Shown here one piece after another: positions 25,601 through 37,397 of a stretch of 64,000 bases of DNA. The notes below the pieces were generated by a model that searched no databases, was not told where the DNA came from, and worked only from the letters and a program-made list of their open reading frames with translations. Source of the stretch: Naegleria lovaniensis (Eukaryota > Heterolobosea > Eutetramitea > Acrasida > Naegleriidae); the NCBI RefSeq assembly GCF_003324165.1, contig NW_025407859.1, positions 124,001-188,000 on the forward strand, in the 5' to 3' direction. Each line of letters opens with the position of its first letter. Position 1 is the first letter of the stretch. The translations under genes were made by a program, and so were the position numbers.

Positions 25601-28600
25601 AAATGAGGCAACAAATCTCTGAGCATCTCGTCATGATAACAAAGCTTGATAACATTAGGTTCTGACTCTGCTGTTGACATGATTTTCACCCAAGACTTGT
25701 CAACATTTTGGAATCTTTTAAACACATGTGGTAACTCTCTACCAATATCTCCTCCCGTAAATACATAAAACATGTAAATCCATAATGACTGAATCTGCAA
25801 CCAATCATCGACAACGCTTTGTGTAACAGATAATTTGACCATCCATTGTTGAATTTCGGGCTTGAATGGCTCATTGTAGAGATCACCTAATAGTGTCGAA
25901 AGAGCAAGTTGAGTGTCTTCAATGCTTTGCATTAAATCTTGTGTATCTTTGAGAACTAGTTTTCCTCGATTCTTGAAGTCTCCTAACACAAACTTTTTCA
26001 ACTTCCATTCTTCTTTGATTTCTTCTAGCTTCTTCTCCACGTTTAACTCTCTGTTAGCTGCATTTACAATTTCTTCAATGTCATCTTTGTGATCTACCAA
26101 CTTGGCTTCAATAATGTCTCTAATTTTAAATTCAGGATTCTTGTAGTCGAGAGATCTCTTACACAAATCAGAAATTTGCTTCCAATGACGCTGTGTGACA
26201 CATGGTTGATTTAGTTTTTCCAACAAGGGTAACGTATTCAGGAAATTCTCAATTGTGTCTTTCAATTCAATGTATGCGTCCCATTTTCTGAGTGCTGGAT
26301 GCATATTCTTACATCTGACATTAAAATTGTTCAACACATTTGACATTTCGTCAATATCAATCTCATTCCACATGATGTCTTCAAAGCTATTCACTGTGAC
26401 AATCACTTCGGTGTATAGATCATACAATCCAGAGAGCCAATCCAATTCTTTGCTAATTTTAACCAAATCTGGATACTCAGTTTCTTTCATTTTGAATAAC
26501 CGTTCTCCCATGGAGTAAGTTTTCCACTTTCTCATCTTTTCATCGAAGGCGCTCTTAAATGATGTTAATCTGGCTTTTGCCACTCTAGGATTGATTCCTT
26601 TTTCCATTGGACCTTGTTCGTCGTAAAGCTTTTTAAATTCTGAAACCTCAGTCTTGAAGGCTTTAACTTTCTGTTCCAGATCTCTCCTGAACCCAGGTCC
26701 AATTTTTTGGAATTTCGACATGACTTCTCTTGAAAGAGCAATGAGAGCCTTCCACTTGAATTCCAAACCGTTATCCTCCACTTGCTCCAATTCTTCCTTT
26801 GAAATCTTGATATTGTATAATTTCAAAATTTCATAAGCTTCATTGATTGGCTTAATGGCCAAGTCGAATGAGCTTTCTCTTTCTCGAAGGTCATTCAATA
26901 CGTTCATGACATTGTTAATTCCTTCGATATCAGAGACATCTCTTTTTAGGTTATTTGTGGTTTCTTCCATGTAGGTTAATAAACTTTCCATTTCAGCCTT
27001 TGCTTTCAAGTTCAATGCTTGACCATATGAAAATTTCCATTGTGATGCTTCCACTGTAAGAGCTGTCTTGATTGGCTTCAAATCAACCAATAAAGATCCT
27101 TCTTGATGGTATTGATCCAGTTCTTGAAGCTCCTTTTCCAGATCTGAAAAGTATTTGATTTTCTTTTCAAAGTCCTCAAGTGAGGGTGGAACTTTCTTTT
27201 CATCATCAAACGCTCCCGATGATGCTCCTTCAACAAATGAAGAAATCGATTCAGATCGATCTTGTTTCCACAAAAAGTCATACTGCTGGAATTTTGCAAT
27301 AAACACGTTGAGCTTACTAGAAAGCCCGGCAATAGCACCAGTGAGCTGCAAAAATCCTTTGATAGTTGTCTTATCTTCTCCAATTTGAGAAAAGATATTC
27401 TTTCTTTCCTTCGATTTGTCTTGGCTCCATTTGAAAATGTGTTGAGTTGATTCTAACATTACTCTAGCACACTTATTGACACATTTTTGTATCTCTTCAA
27501 GACTTGGTTGTAATACAATGTTTGGTATCGATAACGCAAGCTGTACATTGAAAACAGGTTTGGCATTGGATCTCTTATCTTGACTAATTTTGTCCTTCAA
27601 ATGCTTCACAGAGTTCCGCAAGCAATTGGAAACTGCTTCGAGCATTCTTTCTTCGAAATAAATTTTAAATGTTCTACAATCCTTTGCAACTTGATATTTT
27701 TCTTCGTCTGTATATTTGAATGTGATGATCGAGATCAGATCTGAGGCTGCTGATTCAATTTCTTGATTCTTAATGTCAATGTCCAAAGCCATTTGCTTGG
27801 AAAATTTCTCATTGTCGCTCAGAAATTGTTGAATGGATCTCACCTCATGAGTGAATGATATCAAATAAGTTTTGGTAATGGAATCAATATTTGCCTTGAG
27901 TCTGAATGTTAAAATGTCATTGGCTTTTTCAAGTGTTTCTTCCATTGTTTTGATGAATTTCATAACATCCTCAATATAGCTATCCACTCTAACAGAGAGC
28001 CAGGTTATGGTGGTTTTTCCGAGTCTTATCTTTTCATCAAGAGTTTTTATCATGGGCCTCAATATTCCCTTGTAGAGTTCATCTTGCATTCCCATCACAC
28101 GGTAATATTCTTTGACCATGAACTTGAGGCCTTCTTCCAAATACAGCAGTCTCTCTTGCTGGTTAAATATACTGGTTGCTGATTCAGGTAAATCTAATTC
28201 CATGATCTGAAGATATTTTACCTCGTTCATTAACATTTTCAAGTCGCTATCAAAATTAACGTATAGTTGGTTTCCTTGTTCAACAAGAACTGTTGCTAAA
28301 AGACCTTCTCGAGCAGTTTCCAGAGCGTCATCAAATTTTTCCATCCATAACGACTCAAATCCAATTAATGCTCTTCCAATCTTGTTGTACAACTTGATTG
28401 TTTTTTTGGAATCTTTTAAATCGAGAATGGCAGGAGTTTTTTTGAACAATTCCATAGGTTCTTCAAGCCTTCGCATCAATTGTCTCGACCAAGCAATGTT
28501 TCCTGCAATTGGTGGTGCATTTCTTGGTAATGTTGGTCTTTTACTTTTCTCTTCATAAATATTTTTTATCATCTCGACATCTTTGCTGTAGTTGTTGAAA

Positions 28601-30532
28601 ATGGCTTTGTATTTCTCCTCCAGTATTCGTTGTAAGTTTTCTTGCTTGAGCACTTTCTTGAACTGCTCTAGCAGTTCCAATGAGTGACGTGTCGTTCTAG
28701 CGTCGGAAAAACTGTTGTTGATGAAGGTCATTAACTCCAATTCCAGCTTGGTAATATCATTGTTAAATTCTACATAGTCGTTATCAAAAATCTAGATTGT
28801 TATGATTGGTAACAGTGTTGTTTTACAATATTTCACTTACAGTTTTCCGATAATCTAAAAAGTCATATTTCTTTCTCTTCAATACAGTGATGATCTTGTT
28901 AAATTGTTTCAAAATTGGTTCCAGACCTTCAATTGTACTCTTTTGTAGATAGGAAAATTGATTAAATGTTGTAAATAAATCGATGAGTTTTTGAATCCTC
29001 CAACAAAATTGATCGAATTTTCCGAAAATTGCGCTCTCACTAAAATCAAATTGCTTTCCGAAAGGATTGAGTTGTAGCTCGCTCTTAGTTTTCCGATAAT
29101 AGTGCTGATAGGCTTCATTCAAATCAATGCAAGCTTTGAATTTTTCTATTAATTTTTCAGTGTCTTGTTCCCACAGACGGCCATCCTTCATTAAATACTT
29201 TTTCGAGCAAATAATCATTTGATTGGTAATTTTAACGAACAAGGCCGTCATTCTCTCGGAAGTGTTGTAATAGCGTGCAATACTGATGATATAACGTTTG
29301 TGGTTTTGAATTCAAAAGTGGAAGGTGGGGAAACATTTTTTCTGAGTGTTAAAAAAATATTCCTGTTCGATTTCTGTTACTACTTACCTTTGCATCATCT
29401 TGATGGCGTTGATGAGAGCGGGTAACGTATTAATCATTTGCACTGGGTCACTCTTGTATAGTGGTTCACTGAATTTCTCTAGTATGTACAAGTATTTTAC
29501 ATTGTCTTTGGCTTCATTAGCAGCGTCCGTAATTCTCATGTCAATATTCTTCCAACCTGCCAGTATTGGTGATTTTTTGGCTTTAAGAACACTCAGAACA
29601 GTTTTACAGACTTTTCCTCTCAGTTGATCTGTAATACTGTTAAATTTGGCCATTCTTGATTTCCAATAATCGAGTTCTGCTGCAGGTCCACTCTCATCGT
29701 CCTCCTCTCGCACTGCTGTCACTTCATTGAGAAGAGCATCAATGTCTCCCATCCACGTTGACACTGCTTCTTCGAACGAGGAAATCACGTCGGTCCTGTT
29801 CAAAGCAGTTTTCAAAAAGGATTTTGGTTTGGATTCAATAGAGGAAAATTTCTTTGGTGGTTCCAATCGTATTGAGGATTCAAGGGCAATTTTTGCTTCA
29901 CTCACATTCTGTACAAATTTTTCTACATTTTCTAAAAATTCAATGATTTCTTCTTTCTTGTCATTCGATTGTGACAATTCTCCCCAGTCACTTTGTTTCC
30001 TTAGCTGGGGAACATACAGATTTTCCAGTCTGTCCTTGAGTTCCTTCATGAGACCTTTGCTTCCTGATATTACTCCCATTGCAATGTCCTCAATATTATT
30101 CATGGTGATGTTGGTTGTGATTTCTTCTTTCACAAAATAAATACAAATAGCATTATTAATTAAAGGGTTGGCATTAAAATCCGTTGATACTAAAAAGACA
30201 GGTCCGTCCGAAGAGCTTCTAGGTGATTTGATGGATGCAACCGTGCTCTCTGTATCCACAGTTCCGAAAGAAATTACTGTTTGAGCTTTCGAGTATGTAT
30301 TCGCTGAACTTGCTGTTAAAGTTTCATCAAAATCGGAAAAGTCGTTCACACCTTGGCTGAAAAAGAACCATAATAAACATTTTGAATTTCCGACTCCATC
30401 CAGGAAGGAGCCGATCAATTCGGTGTTCTCTTTCGATCTTCCGACACTTGCAATCGTTTCCTTGTCCATATGAAACGCATCTGCAATTTTCTCAAACAAC
30501 CATTCGAAACGCTTGTCGTACCCTGATGACAT
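16621..30532 (-). CDS. Axonemal dynein heavy chain, outer-arm gamma-like (DNAH5/8 type)
   Basis: Microtubule motor of cilia and flagella; about 4,585 residues. Exons are 30532-29388, 29282-28841 and 28791-16621, all phase-consistent; the last exon is 12.2 kb without an intron. The start ATG follows eight A and opens MSSGYDKRFEWLFEKIADAF. The tail is helical. AAA1 has GPAGTGKTET (residue about 1,890) and Walker B FDEINR; AAA2 GPSGSGKS (about 2,183); AAA3 GTSGTAKT (about 2,510); AAA4 GVGGSGKQ (about 2,881). The coiled-coil stalk (LQQAKEDVREKGKELEQKER) with its microtubule-binding domain, then AAA5-6 and a C-terminal cap domain ending in CSKV, follow. NYNTSERM-like and HYDFGLRNILSVLRT segments fit the outer-arm gamma class better than cytoplasmic dynein, but the subclass is a pattern judgement. 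Confidence 0.93.
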
Positions 30533-31015
30533 TTTTTTTGATATTGTTGTACTTTGTTTGAGCGGGAAAATATTTTGTGTGGACTTATACAACCATGGTG
30601 TATTTGTGAGATATCTTGTCAACCATAGAAACCGACAGCAGCACCTTTCTATTTTTCGGAACTGAGCGTTTTATCATTAAAAGGGTAACTTGAGTGTATT
30701 TCATGATCGATTCGAAACATTGGAATCAGGACAGATCTCTGTATCTTGAAATACACTCAAGTTACCCAAATAGTTGCAGTATGTTTTTCTGTATTCAAGA
30801 ACAAACCACTGCTGTGATCATGACAGCAATATTCGTTAATTTTAATTCAGTTTTATTCAGACTTTGGGACATGTCTTCGTTCAACCATACAAAATTACCA
30901 CTCAACACCGATGTTTTGGGCAAGGTGACAATGTGTTGGGTATGTCAATAGTCCTTTTAAAAAAACAACGGATCTAATATATGACCATGACACATTTACT
31001 AGAGAGTCCCTTCCA
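30533..31015. other. Intergenic region upstream of dynein gene
   Basis: 483 bases between the dynein start and the 3' end of the gene on its left-hand side in transcription order (31016). It contains the perfect hairpin at 30683-30767. A frame on the plus strand from the ATG at 30703 to 30951 (82 residues) overlaps the hairpin and looks non-coding; an ATG at 30871 in that same frame opens MSSFNHTKLPLN. No tRNA or other RNA gene was recognised. Confidence 0.5.
30683..30767. repeat. Perfect 21-bp inverted repeat, 43-base loop
   Basis: Left arm 30683-30703 begins GGGTAACTTG and right arm 30747-30767 ends CAAGTTACCC; the arms are perfect reverse complements over 21 bases. The loop (30704-30746) itself contains a smaller palindrome ACAGATCTCTGT. 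It lies 151 bases upstream of the dynein start codon. It could be a transcribed stem-loop, a regulatory cruciform or the remains of a small mobile element. Confidence 0.9.
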
Positions 31016-33051
31016 CTACACTTTATGTTGATTGATTAAAATTTCTGCATTCAACAAGATCATTTCATCACCCAATTTGTAATCCCCATTCAACTTTTTA
31101 AAGTCCAATAAATGTGTTGGAGTGTATGTCAATAAATCAATTGGATTATCGCTCACATTAATCAATCTCAGTTGTTTGAGCATGAGAAGTACAAACACAC
31201 ACGAAAAGACGTTGGAAACGTCAAATCGAATTCGCGGAATAAAAGTTCCATCAATATTTTCAAAGAGTTCTCGTATTCTCTTATTCATGAGACATTCATT
31301 GGTTTGTTCTAATTGAAGAGAGACATGGACACGCTTCTCTTGCATTCTCATGGATACATTGGTACTTTCACTTTCTAATTTTCGAACTGCCACTCGAATG
31401 AATGGAATACTGGCCAAATATGAATGTAAACTCTATATTTCATTGAATCAAACATATTCAACACAATTCCAAAAAATAGTGAACACGAATTGTTGCAACG
31501 AACGAACGAACAAACGTGTGTGTGAATATTCCATTGAATCATTATATAATGAATAATATATAAATATAATGAAAAAATATAAATCTCTCTATTAATATAT
31601 AAACAAACCAACCAATGATGAACTCTTACCTGCACTCGACCTTCCAATATTTTACAATTTGGAGTTTTTGCTTCTTCCTGACTCAAATAATAGGGTGCAA
31701 TGTCATAAACAAAGAATTGACCTTGAATACGAATGATGACTCCAACTCGAGAATATAGAGAACCATTCCAGACGCGACGAACAGCTCGACCTACACTTGA
31801 TTCTTCTTGTGTGAAAATCAAATCACCACTTCTGAGAGTGGAAATCAATGATTCATTCCAATTGAGAGAGAGTCGATTTCTCACAATTTTGTCAGAAATT
31901 GGAAAATCAGTAACTTTGAGAGGGAGTGTCTTGTTTTCAACTCGTAACTGATCAGCAAATACTTCATAATCTAAATAAATGTACATGGGATCTTCTAATC
32001 CCATCACTAATTGCTTATTAAAAGGTAACTTGTAAGAAGAATCTTCTGAAAAGTGAAAAGGTGTGAATTTTGAAATGATACTCGAATTTTCCATTTTGAA
32101 AATTCCCAACTTGTCATACATGAGAGCAGTGAAATTGGCACTGATCAATAATTGACGATCTTCAGGGGGTGACGCAAAAATCAAACCATTCTCAAACAAA
32201 CTCTCTCGAAAAAAGTGATTAAAATAATGTGGATGCATGGAAAATGTAAATTCACTTTCCAAAATATTTGCAAGATCATTCAGAGGATCCTTTCGTTCCA
32301 AATCTCTATTGAAAAGTAAATCAAAGAGTTGAGAATGAATCAAATCTGAACCTTTTTTACCATTCAAATATTTCAATTTTCTCACTGAAACTAAATCATA
32401 ATATCCAGAATATAATTTTGAACTCAATCGTATCATACTTGCTCTCACTTTGATTTTGAACGTTGAAGAGGACATGATGGATGATCCTTGTGTTAAATCA
32501 TTGGTACTTGTACTCGATTTTGATGAAATGGTTGAATTCAAAGCAGCAGCAGGCAACAAGGACAAATCCAAAAATTGTTCATAATCTACTTGAGGTTCCA
32601 ATACATAGATGTGTTCGGCACTCGGTGGTTTTCCTTGAATTAATGAACTCTCACTTTCTGAGTAATTGGACTTGTCACTTTTGGGAATTTTGACAATGAT
32701 TCCGACATGACAATATTTGCTGTTGGTATGAAAGCGAAATAAACGACCAGGTGTGGATCTGGTACTAAACAAGACTAAATCGCCAGTGTTGAGAGTTTGT
32801 TCAATTTCATAGAGCATGTACCATGGTTTAAGTCCGAGATCACTTCGAGAGACTTTTATGTCATTCCATTGTTGTTTGTTTTTGAATATTGGTTTGGGAT
32901 GTTGGTTTGGTGATTTTGGATCAATGATGAAATTGATGATTGGTCATCATGATTAAATAATTATTTTCAAAATCAAGATGTGGATTGGAACACAATATGG
33001 TTAAAATGAAATGTTAATGAACATACCACTTCCACCAACGTTGTTGCCCAT
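31016..33051 (-). CDS. Protein with two NlpC/P60-like (YiiX-type) modules, N-terminal myristoylation motif
   Basis: Three exons: a 25-base first exon 33051-33027, then 32852-31630 and 31432-31016, phases 1 and 0, giving 554 residues. The first exon supplies MGNNVGGS, a good N-myristoylation signal, joined to VSRSDLGLKPWYMLYE. Module 1 (residues about 27-65) has TGDLVLFSTRSTPGRLF and YCHVGIIVKI; module 2 (about 340-385) has SGDLIFTQEESSVGRAVRR and YSRVGVIIRI. This GDL...HVGII pattern is that of permuted papain-fold NlpC/P60 or YiiX-like lipid/peptide hydrolases. The His is kept in module 1 and replaced by Arg in module 2, so the second copy may be inactive. Without exon 1 the frame could start at 32817. 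Function in the cell unknown; membrane association inferred. Confidence 0.62.
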
Positions 33052-33277
33052 TTAATAATGCGAGTGAAGAAATGTGAATCAATAATAACGCTATTGTTTT
33101 AGGGACGAAGAAACGGTTGTCAATCGGCAAGTTCAGCAGATTGGCCCTTGTCAGATGTCATTTCGAAAAATGAGTTGCCAAATTTCTTTAACTGGCGGGC
33201 GGGCTGTTGCTTTTTATCCAAACTACCATCTCCTCATGTCAATTCTTGATTAAGGCTGCTTGAGTTGTTCATTTATT

Positions 33278-35419
33278 TCACTTTTTCTCTTCCAATACAA
33301 TATCGGCATTGTAGGCGATAGACATGACCACTTGTTTTTGCTTCTTATTAATATTATTCTTTTCTTCTTCCAACTTCTTCTTGAGATTATACAATTCCAC
33401 AAGCTCATCGTCCTTCCTTGACAACTCGGTAATGTATTTCATTTGTTGTTGATTATTACTCTTCACTACTTCGATATTACTTCTAATACGTTGTTGATCA
33501 TCTTTCACTTCTCGAATGTCTGATTCAGTCTTGTAAATTCTACTCATAATGGAATCTGCTTCTTGTCTCAACTCGATCGATTCTCTCAATGCTTGCAATA
33601 CCGATGGATCTTGAATATATTTCGAATGTTTTTGTAACACCTCTGACGAGATGGATGTAAGGTCGATCGTGTCGACCTTGATGGCCTTTTCAGTGACTAG
33701 GAACTTTTTCTTTTCATTGGCCAATAATTGACCACTAAAACGATAATATCGATCGGTAACATCAACAGGTTCAGCATTGGTAAATCCTTCGGTGCTCTCT
33801 AAATCCCAACCATCAACAAACATGTGATCCACAAAAACTTCTTCATACTTGTACGGACTCTTATTATCAAAATCATAGCTTGCTGTTTGTTTCTTGTACT
33901 TGTACAATGAAATGGATCCATTCTTAATCATGATTTGATGATACTCGGTTTGGCTTGTATTGAAATCCTTCTTGACCTCAATGGCCAACTGGAGTGAAAT
34001 TGGTAATAACGCTTCATCTTGATTCCACATTTGATTAAGGGCCGACTCTCCAACCACATTCTCATTCTCATCTCGGAAGATGATACTTCCTGGTTCCAAA
34101 ACAAATCCTGTGGTGTTTTGAAACATGACAGCATTCAATGGATTTCCAGTCTTGATACTTTCATTAAAAAGTAGTACCTTTTTCACATCAACTTGTTTCT
34201 TCAGGAAGGAGATCATGGCTTGCTGATTGCGTTTCACAGTAATGGGATATTCAATGGGAAAGAAGGATAAATTGGATGAATCTGCCATTCGGAAGGATTT
34301 GAGTGAATTGGAGTCACCGCTGCTTCTAGTGCCATCTGAAGAAGAATCCTCTGTTTCACTACTCGATTCTTCTTTCAAATGAATGCGACTCTCGTTTTGG
34401 ATGTTGTAATCGCTCATCATTCTTCCTTCTTCTAATGACTTGCCAGCAAAGAATAATTTGATCCGACTGTATGACATGTTTTGAGAGAGTTGAATACGTC
34501 GCTTCACTTCATCGACGAGTGTGGAGGGGTTGACTTGCATCGAAAAGGTACTTCCAGACTTGGCATTCACAATAGAAATGTTCAAACTTCCAGAAGTGGC
34601 CAATGAATTCGAGCTCAACGGTGGAGAACCAGTGACCAAGATAAGCTGCACATTGGAATAGTCCTCTTCTTGATCATTCTTGATAATTGCCAAACAATCT
34701 AACATGCCCTTTGTATATTGATCCGTACAACTAATATCACTTGAAGTAGTGTTAGGGACATGTTGAAATTTGAATCGATATGTTGGAGACCAAGGTTGAG
34801 ACATTAAATCATAATTGGCTTGCACTAAATAATCATTCTCACCCTTTGTAAAAACAGTCAACTTAAAAAGATCCTTATTTCTTTGGCTAATATAAGATTC
34901 TAGACTGTGCTGAACATCAGCCTGAATATTCGGGTCATTGAATTTGATTCCCGCAATATTGGACAAGATGAAATTCTGAATGGTACACGTTTTCGTATAA
35001 AGGGCCACCGATGGAACGCTGACTTTGGTGAGGGGATCCATTAAATCCTCAACACCAAGCAAGACGCCCGAAACATCTGAGCTACCGCCGTGAAAAGCCA
35101 AAGTAATGGAAGCTCCTTTCAATTCTCTCAACATTCCGGTCAAGGGATCATGTTGAGGAATGGAAATATTGAGTTGATCGGTTTTTTCCACCGTGTTTTG
35201 ATAGGAAACACTGGATACAGAACTCTTGTTATTGGAATCTCCCGAAGAGGAGACGGGTATCGTGGAGAAACTAATGGACTTGGTAATGTCCTTGTCGTTG
35301 GAATTTTTGAAGAAGAGCGTGAGTTCTTGATCTCCTCGAATGGGATCTGTGGTTCTTCGCTCGAAGGAACAGAGTCCATTGTTGTAAAGTACAATCTTGT
35401 GCAGAGGTATTTGAGACAT
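33278..35419 (-). CDS. DUF4139-like protein with internal ubiquitin-like domain
   Basis: Single exon, 713 residues, counted from the ATG at 35419 (after four A); the frame is open upstream to 35467. The N-terminus (LHKIVLYNNGLCSFERR) and the later part (SLYKYKKQ, DHMFVDGWDLE, YRFSGQLLANEKKKFLVTE) resemble the beta-rich DUF4139/mucoidy-inhibitor-like fold. Between them, residues about 277-347 read as a ubiquitin-like domain: LNISIVNAKSGSTFSMQV, then VDEVKRRIQLSQN, IKLFFAGKSLEEGRMMSDYN and IHLKE. The domain has no terminal Gly-Gly, so it is a fixed module, not a conjugatable tag. A Ser-rich linker (SSSETEDSSSDG) follows it, and residues 645-705 form a coiled coil. Function unknown. Confidence 0.6.
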   Translation of the reverse strand: MSQIPLHKIVLYNNGLCSFERRTTDPIRGDQELTLFFKNSNDKDITKSISFSTIPVSSSGDSNNKSSVSSVSYQNTVEKTDQLNISIPQHDPLTGMLRELKGASITLAFHGGSSDVSGVLLGVEDLMDPLTKVSVPSVALYTKTCTIQNFILSNIAGIKFNDPNIQADVQHSLESYISQRNKDLFKLTVFTKGENDYLVQANYDLMSQPWSPTYRFKFQHVPNTTSSDISCTDQYTKGMLDCLAIIKNDQEEDYSNVQLILVTGSPPLSSNSLATSGSLNISIVNAKSGSTFSMQVNPSTLVDEVKRRIQLSQNMSYSRIKLFFAGKSLEEGRMMSDYNIQNESRIHLKEESSSETEDSSSDGTRSSGDSNSLKSFRMADSSNLSFFPIEYPITVKRNQQAMISFLKKQVDVKKVLLFNESIKTGNPLNAVMFQNTTGFVLEPGSIIFRDENENVVGESALNQMWNQDEALLPISLQLAIEVKKDFNTSQTEYHQIMIKNGSISLYKYKKQTASYDFDNKSPYKYEEVFVDHMFVDGWDLESTEGFTNAEPVDVTDRYYRFSGQLLANEKKKFLVTEKAIKVDTIDLTSISSEVLQKHSKYIQDPSVLQALRESIELRQEADSIMSRIYKTESDIREVKDDQQRIRSNIEVVKSNNQQQMKYITELSRKDDELVELYNLKKKLEEEKNNINKKQKQVVMSIAYNADIVLEEKK

Positions 35420-35659
35420 TTTTTGAAAGTTGTTTTTTCGAACATTATTAGCCGAGATTTTAAGCACGCGGAACCTTTATTGTAAACTGTTCATGAAATG
35501 AACACAATAACGAGCGAAATCTCTATTACAAAATGAACTTTGTGATCGTTGAAGGAGGCTAAATTAAATAATTAACAATAAAAGTGAAAGGGGGAAATAG
35601 TTTTCGAAAAGACTTGTTGGGTGAGTGATGTTGTCCTCCAATTCTTCTCAGCTTAAAAA

Positions 35660-36382
35660 ATGTCATCTTCGGCAACCACTTCCACACCATCAACATCGGA
35701 TCAATCGAAAATTGAAGTAGAATTTGAAGTGGTTCAGACTGGAATTTACGGACAAAAGGATTTCAGAGATGCAATATTGTTGCAGTCGTAAGTGTTGATG
35801 GTGGTGTGTTGTTCTTACAGATGAAAATAATTGATGATTCAATATTTGGATCTTGGAAAATGATGATAATTTGTAACAATGGACGAATACAACACGAACG
35901 ATTTTCCACATGATTTCCGTTTGGCAAAATAACATTTTGTTGATATTTATTTCATCTTGAATTTTCATAATTCAATCACATCACCACATCAACAGTGCCA
36001 AGGATTGTCCTAGTGTTGGAATCAAGAAGGAAGTCGAAACTCACACCTCCTTTGATAGCCATGTATTGGTCTATGTCTCATCTGGAAACAAACCTACTGG
36101 TGGTTATTCGTGCATGATCAAAAAGGTTCAATTCGACTCGGACAAGAATACTCTTATTATTCATGCCAAGGTTTGTTTCAATGATTTCTTTCGAAAAGCT
36201 CACATTTCAAACATTTTCACCGTGTTGCTAATATGCCATAGGATGCCGAGCCAAAAGATTCGTTTGCCACAATGGCGCTGACAGTTCCCTTCTCTGTGAT
36301 TCGAGTCAAGAGATTGGACAAACCTTACGAAAAGGTCAAAGTAAGATGGTTGACGAAAAAGAAGAGCAAGGAAGAACAATAG
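35660..36382 (+). CDS. PrcB C-terminal-like domain protein
   Basis: Small three-exon gene: 35660-35787, 35996-36170 and 36242-36382, giving 147 residues. The start follows six A (MSSSATTSTPSTSDQSK). The core VLVYVSSGNKPTGGYSCMIK matches the PrcB_C pattern (hydrophobic strand, Gly, x, KPTGGY), known mainly from bacterial lipoproteins and protease-complex subunits. The C-terminal VPFSVIRVKRLDKPYEKVKV supplies the final strands. No signal peptide or membrane segment is seen, so it is probably cytosolic. Introns show it is a resident eukaryotic gene whatever its ultimate source. Role unknown. Divergent from the gene at 33278-35419 with a 240-base shared upstream region. Confidence 0.6.
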
Positions 36383-36602
36383 TAGTTTCTCAATCCCACA
36401 GTTCGCTCCCAAGACTTGTGAATTAGGATGATGGTACTAATTCGTCTGTGATGTAAAGAGGTTTTGTTTATACCCAATGTACACAATTCAAAATTTAGTT
36501 CGTGTTGTTTTATAGAAATACCATTAAACTAGACTGCTAAAGTCCATCTCTTATTAAATAATATATGATTGTAATATTTGAAAACCAATGTGCTAGCATT
36601 TC

Positions 36603-37246
36603 TTAATCCTCTGGATGTTCTCCGAGGAAAATTCTTCTCAAAACCATGTTGCTGTAACAATGGTTGATGATAACATTTGTTGTTGTACGGATCGTAGCGT
36701 CGTAAGAAATATGTTTGGTTTGGATATAAATATCATCAAGAATTGAAAATGTGTGTTGTTGTTTTGTATGTGCCATACACCATTCATCCAATCATTATCA
36801 TACATTCATAAATGTGGGTGTTCCAATCATCAATTCATTCAAAATTAATTATCATTATTCCCATCATCATCATCCGCATAACAAAAGTTTCAAGTCGCAT
36901 CGTCATCATCATCTCGTTCGTTAGCTGAATCACGAGCCACCATGAACACTCACCTTTGTGGAATAAGAGCATACCATGCCCAGAAACCGAGAGTAACACC
37001 CCAGAATCCGGCAGAGGTGGCTCTTGGAGCCCAAACTTGCTTCAAATTCTGTAAAAATCCAAAGTAGTGTTTAGGATACAATGATTTTCCGCTCAAAGCA
37101 TACACAGGAGTACGAGATGTGGAAACATTGGTTGCTTTTCTAATTTCTGATACGTCTTCCTGGAAGATGGAGAGAGGCTTGGAATGAGCAACTTCATTCA
37201 CAATAACGTCTTTTGGAAGGTTTGGGTTGCCGAGAGTGACTTTCAT
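36603..37246 (-). CDS. Small single-TM protein, unknown (possibly mitochondrial)
   Basis: Exon 1 37246-36954 and exon 2 36651-36603, joined through GTGAGT and a TTACAG acceptor after a pyrimidine-rich stretch (intron 302 bases, no other feature seen in it). Protein of 113 residues starting MKVTLGNPNLPKD after an A run. One hydrophobic segment, about residues 80-96 (SAGFWGVTLGFWAWYALIP), preceded by KQVWAPRAT and followed by a short basic tail NMVLRRIFLGEHPED. Size, one TM segment and aromatic-rich membrane helix would suit a small respiratory-complex subunit, but no specific family is recognised and this is a guess. Confidence 0.5.
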
Positions 37247-37397
37247 TTTTTGTTGGGATTTACAATAAAAATTATTTGCTTAGATCTTTGAACCGACATG
37301 TTTGATACCAAGTATCCCAGTAGTGAGAAGAACATTATTTCGTAAATTTGATCATGATAATTGTGTATTTTCAAGGAATAATAAAAATCATTAAAAA

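Noticed and set aside
30703-30951. Plus-strand frame of 82 residues from the hairpin
   Set aside because: It begins inside the inverted repeat, has mixed composition and no family features; more likely chance.
31498-31511. CGAA/ACGA tetranucleotide run in an intron
   Set aside because: Only three to four units; ordinary short microsatellite.
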